Below, in pieces: positions 13,502 through 15,111 of a stretch of 15,111 nucleotides of DNA (positions are counted from its first letter, which is position 1; each line of letters begins with the position of its first letter). The DNA is from JBBCJT01 sp037190665 (GTDB taxonomy: Bacteria; Pseudomonadota; Alphaproteobacteria; Acetobacterales; Acetobacteraceae): the NCBI GenBank assembly GCA_037190665.1, contig JBBCJT010000044.1, positions 1 through 15,111 of the forward strand, in the 5' to 3' direction. The notes under the pieces were generated by a model. That model did no database searches. It was not told the origin of the DNA and was given only the letters and a program-made list of their open reading frames with translations. The position numbers were made by a program, and so were the translations under genes.

Positions 13502-15111
13502 GCCGCCTCCAGGATCAGGTTCTGATAGGGTTCCACGCGCGCGACCTGACCGGGCAGGATCACGGTGGTCGCATCCATCTGCTCGACGATGGCGGGACCC
13601 GCGATGCGGTTGCCGGCGTGCAGCCTGTCGCGGTCGTAGACCGGCACGGTCACCTGCCCGCCCGCCTCGGGCAGCCACACCGAACGGCTGCCGGACAGCG
13701 CGGCGGAAGCGTCCGGCCCCTGCTCCTTCTCCGGGCGGAAGGTTGCCTTGCGCACCAGCCCCGTCGCCTCGATGCGGAAGGTGACCAGCTCGACCGCCTC
13801 CTCCTCGGCCACGAAGCCGTATTCGCGGCGATGCGCCTCGGCAAAGCCTTCGGCGAGCGCATCGAGCGTCGTCTTGCCGACGGGTCCGTCGGGCAGCACG
13901 ATCGGCAGTTCGTAGTTCTGGCCGAGGTAGCGCATGTCCACGGTGCGGCGCAGCCGGCGCGCTTCCGGTGCGATGCCCTCGGCGGCGAACCAGTGCTCGG
14001 CGCGGGCGGCGAGCGCGTCGAACGCCTCCTGCATCACCGGCAGCGCGGCCGCCCCCAGCCGCGTCAGCCGCGTGGTGGCGAAGTCGGCGCGCAGGTCGGT
14101 CAGCAGCAGCCCCATCGCGCAGAGGATGCCGGGATTGCGCGGCACCAGCACGCGCTTCATGTCCAGTTCCTGCGCCAGCCGCGAGGCATGCAGCGGCCCC
14201 GCACCGCCGAAGGCGACCAGCGTGTAGTCGCGGGGGTCGTGGCCGCGCTGCACGCTGATCACGCGGATGGCCTTGGCCATGTTCGCGGTGACGACGGACA
14301 GGATCCCCTGCGCGGTTGCCATCGTGTCCATGCCCAGCCGGTCGGCCAGCTTCGCGATCGCCGCCTCGGACAGTTCGCGGCGGATCGGCATCCGTCCGCC
14401 CAGCAGATGCGTGGGATGCAGCGTGCCGAGCAGCACGTTGGCGTCGGTGACGGTCGGTTCCTCGTTGCCGCGGCCGTAGCAGACCGGGCCGGGATCGGCG
14501 CCGGCGCTGCGCGGGCCGACCTTCAGCAATCCGCCGCTGTCCACATAGGCGATGGACCCGCCGCCCGCGCCCACCGTGTGGATGTCGAGCATCGGTGCCT
14601 TGATCGGATAGCCGTGCACCATCGCCTCGCCGGTCAGCCGGCACTCGCCGCCCTTGAGCAGCGCGACATCGGTGCTGGTGCCGCCCATGTCGAAGGTGAT
14701 GAGGTCCTCGAACCCGGCCAGCTTGCCCACCGCCTGCGCGCCCACCACGCCGGTGGAGGGGCCGGAGAGCACCGTACGCACCGGCAGCTCGGCCGCGGCG
14801 TCGAAGCCGATCACGCCGCCATTGGACTGGGTGAGCTGCGGCGTGGCGGTCAGGCCGAGTTCCTTCAGCCGTTCGGCGAGCCGCGCGATGTAGCGGCGCA
14901 TCACCGGACCGAGATAGGCGTTGACCACGGCGGTCGACAGCCGCTCGTACTCGCGGAACTCGGGCGCGACCGCATGGCTCGCGGTCACGAAGGTCTCGGG
15001 CAGTTCCTCGCGCAGGATCTCGAGTGCGCGCGCCTCGTGCTCGGGGCGGACGAAGGCGTAGAGGAAGCAGATCGCCACCGCCGCCACACCCGCGTCCTTC
15101 AGCGCGCGGGC
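13498..15111 (-). CDS. Hydantoinase A / oxoprolinase-family subunit A (HyuA-like), N-terminus outside the window
   Basis: The gene runs off the right edge: reading continues to base 15111 as Ala-Arg-Ala-Leu-Lys-Asp-Ala-Gly ahead of VAAVAICFLYAF, so the apparent ATG at 15087 is internal. 537 residues are visible; family members are about 680-700, so roughly the first 150 are missing. The visible part has the end of the N-terminal domain (FLYAFVRPEHE), then SHAVAPEFREYERLSTAVVNAYL and the actin-like ATPase core: TFDMGGTSTDVAL, HTVGAGGGSIAYVD, GPRSAGADPGPVCYGRG and VAFGGAGPLHA. A C-terminal region follows with DMRYLGQNYELPI and VEQMDATTVILPG. This subunit carries the ATP-dependent activity of the HyuAB pair. 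It is the first visible gene of the minus-strand operon; the true operon start lies beyond the window. Confidence 0.93.
   Translation of the reverse strand, partial: ARALKDAGVAAVAICFLYAFVRPEHEARALEILREELPETFVTASHAVAPEFREYERLSTAVVNAYLGPVMRRYIARLAERLKELGLTATPQLTQSNGGVIGFDAAAELPVRTVLSGPSTGVVGAQAVGKLAGFEDLITFDMGGTSTDVALLKGGECRLTGEAMVHGYPIKAPMLDIHTVGAGGGSIAYVDSGGLLKVGPRSAGADPGPVCYGRGNEEPTVTDANVLLGTLHPTHLLGGRMPIRRELSEAAIAKLADRLGMDTMATAQGILSVVTANMAKAIRVISVQRGHDPRDYTLVAFGGAGPLHASRLAQELDMKRVLVPRNPGILCAMGLLLTDLRADFATTRLTRLGAAALPVMQEAFDALAARAEHWFAAEGIAPEARRLRRTVDMRYLGQNYELPIVLPDGPVGKTTLDALAEGFAEAHRREYGFVAEEEAVELVTFRIEATGLVRKATFRPEKEQGPDASAALSGSRSVWLPEAGGQVTVPVYDRDRLHAGNRIAGPAIVEQMDATTVILPGQVARVEPYQNLILEAA

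Noticed and set aside
11828..13525. Long open frame of 565 codons on the plus strand opposite hyuB
   Set aside because: It is exactly antisense to the well-conserved hyuB, with low-complexity Arg/Ala/His/Val composition and no recognisable family; a by-product of high GC at third positions.
13502..14644. Apparent 5' extension of hyuB into hyuA
   Set aside because: The extension is hyuA read out of frame. HyuB similarity begins at the ATG at 13501, which overlaps the hyuA stop.
1..15111. Search for CRISPR arrays, insertion sequences, phage genes, toxin-antitoxin pairs or defence systems
   Set aside because: No regularly spaced repeats, transposase-like frames, terminal inverted repeats or defence-type domains were found; all large genes fall into known metabolic or transport families apart from the lipoprotein.

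Overview
The window is very GC-rich, with dense genes, frequent 4-base ATGA overlaps and GC-rich third positions. Gene content (lipB beside a tRNA-Leu, an FTR1/EfeU iron system, a hydantoinase/oxoprolinase operon with a dipeptide-type ABC transporter) suggests an alphaproteobacterium, possibly an Acetobacteraceae/Roseomonas-like organism. The taxonomic call is inference from gene style only.

Layout. (1) 11-96, minus: tRNA-Leu(GAG). Its probable promoter lies across the first codons of the divergent lipB (117-800, plus), which encodes octanoyltransferase. (2) 837-855: a 19-bp near-perfect palindrome of Fur-box type. It stands in front of a four-gene plus-strand operon for elemental iron uptake: efeU (906-1739, FTR1 permease), a membrane-anchored EfeO-like cupredoxin/M75 fusion (1732-2847), efeB (2844-4088, Tat-exported DyP peroxidase) and efeM (4117-4947, stand-alone M75 protein). 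The first M75 domain has lost the residues usually linked to metal binding, while the second keeps them all, so the cupredoxin and working M75 roles appear split over two proteins. (3) 4959-4987: a perfect 13-bp hairpin at the convergence with a minus-strand CDF metal exporter (4996-5895). (4) 5896-7040: a visibly less GC-rich interval holding one lipoprotein gene of unrecognised function (6180-6863), with an AT-rich promoter region and a GntR/FadR-like palindrome. (5) 7041-15111, minus: six genes in the order hyuA (cut by the window edge), hyuB, two tandem paralogous solute-binding proteins, DppB-like permease and DppC-like permease. Every junction overlaps by 1 or 4 bases. No transporter ATPase gene is present in the visible part.

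How the genes work together. EfeU is the inner-membrane iron channel; EfeO-like, EfeB and EfeM are the periplasmic parts that bind, oxidise or hand over iron; the adjacent CDF pump would export excess divalent metal. The minus-strand operon looks like a scavenging module: two binding proteins and two permeases import a small peptide-like or cyclic-amide compound, and HyuA/HyuB open or carboxylate it in an ATP-dependent reaction. The substrate cannot be read from the sequence.

I see no CRISPR array, insertion sequence, integrase, phage gene or wholly novel multi-gene system. The most unusual points are the degenerate EfeO paralogue, the Fur-like palindrome, the duplicated binding proteins without ATPases, and the compositionally distinct lipoprotein locus.
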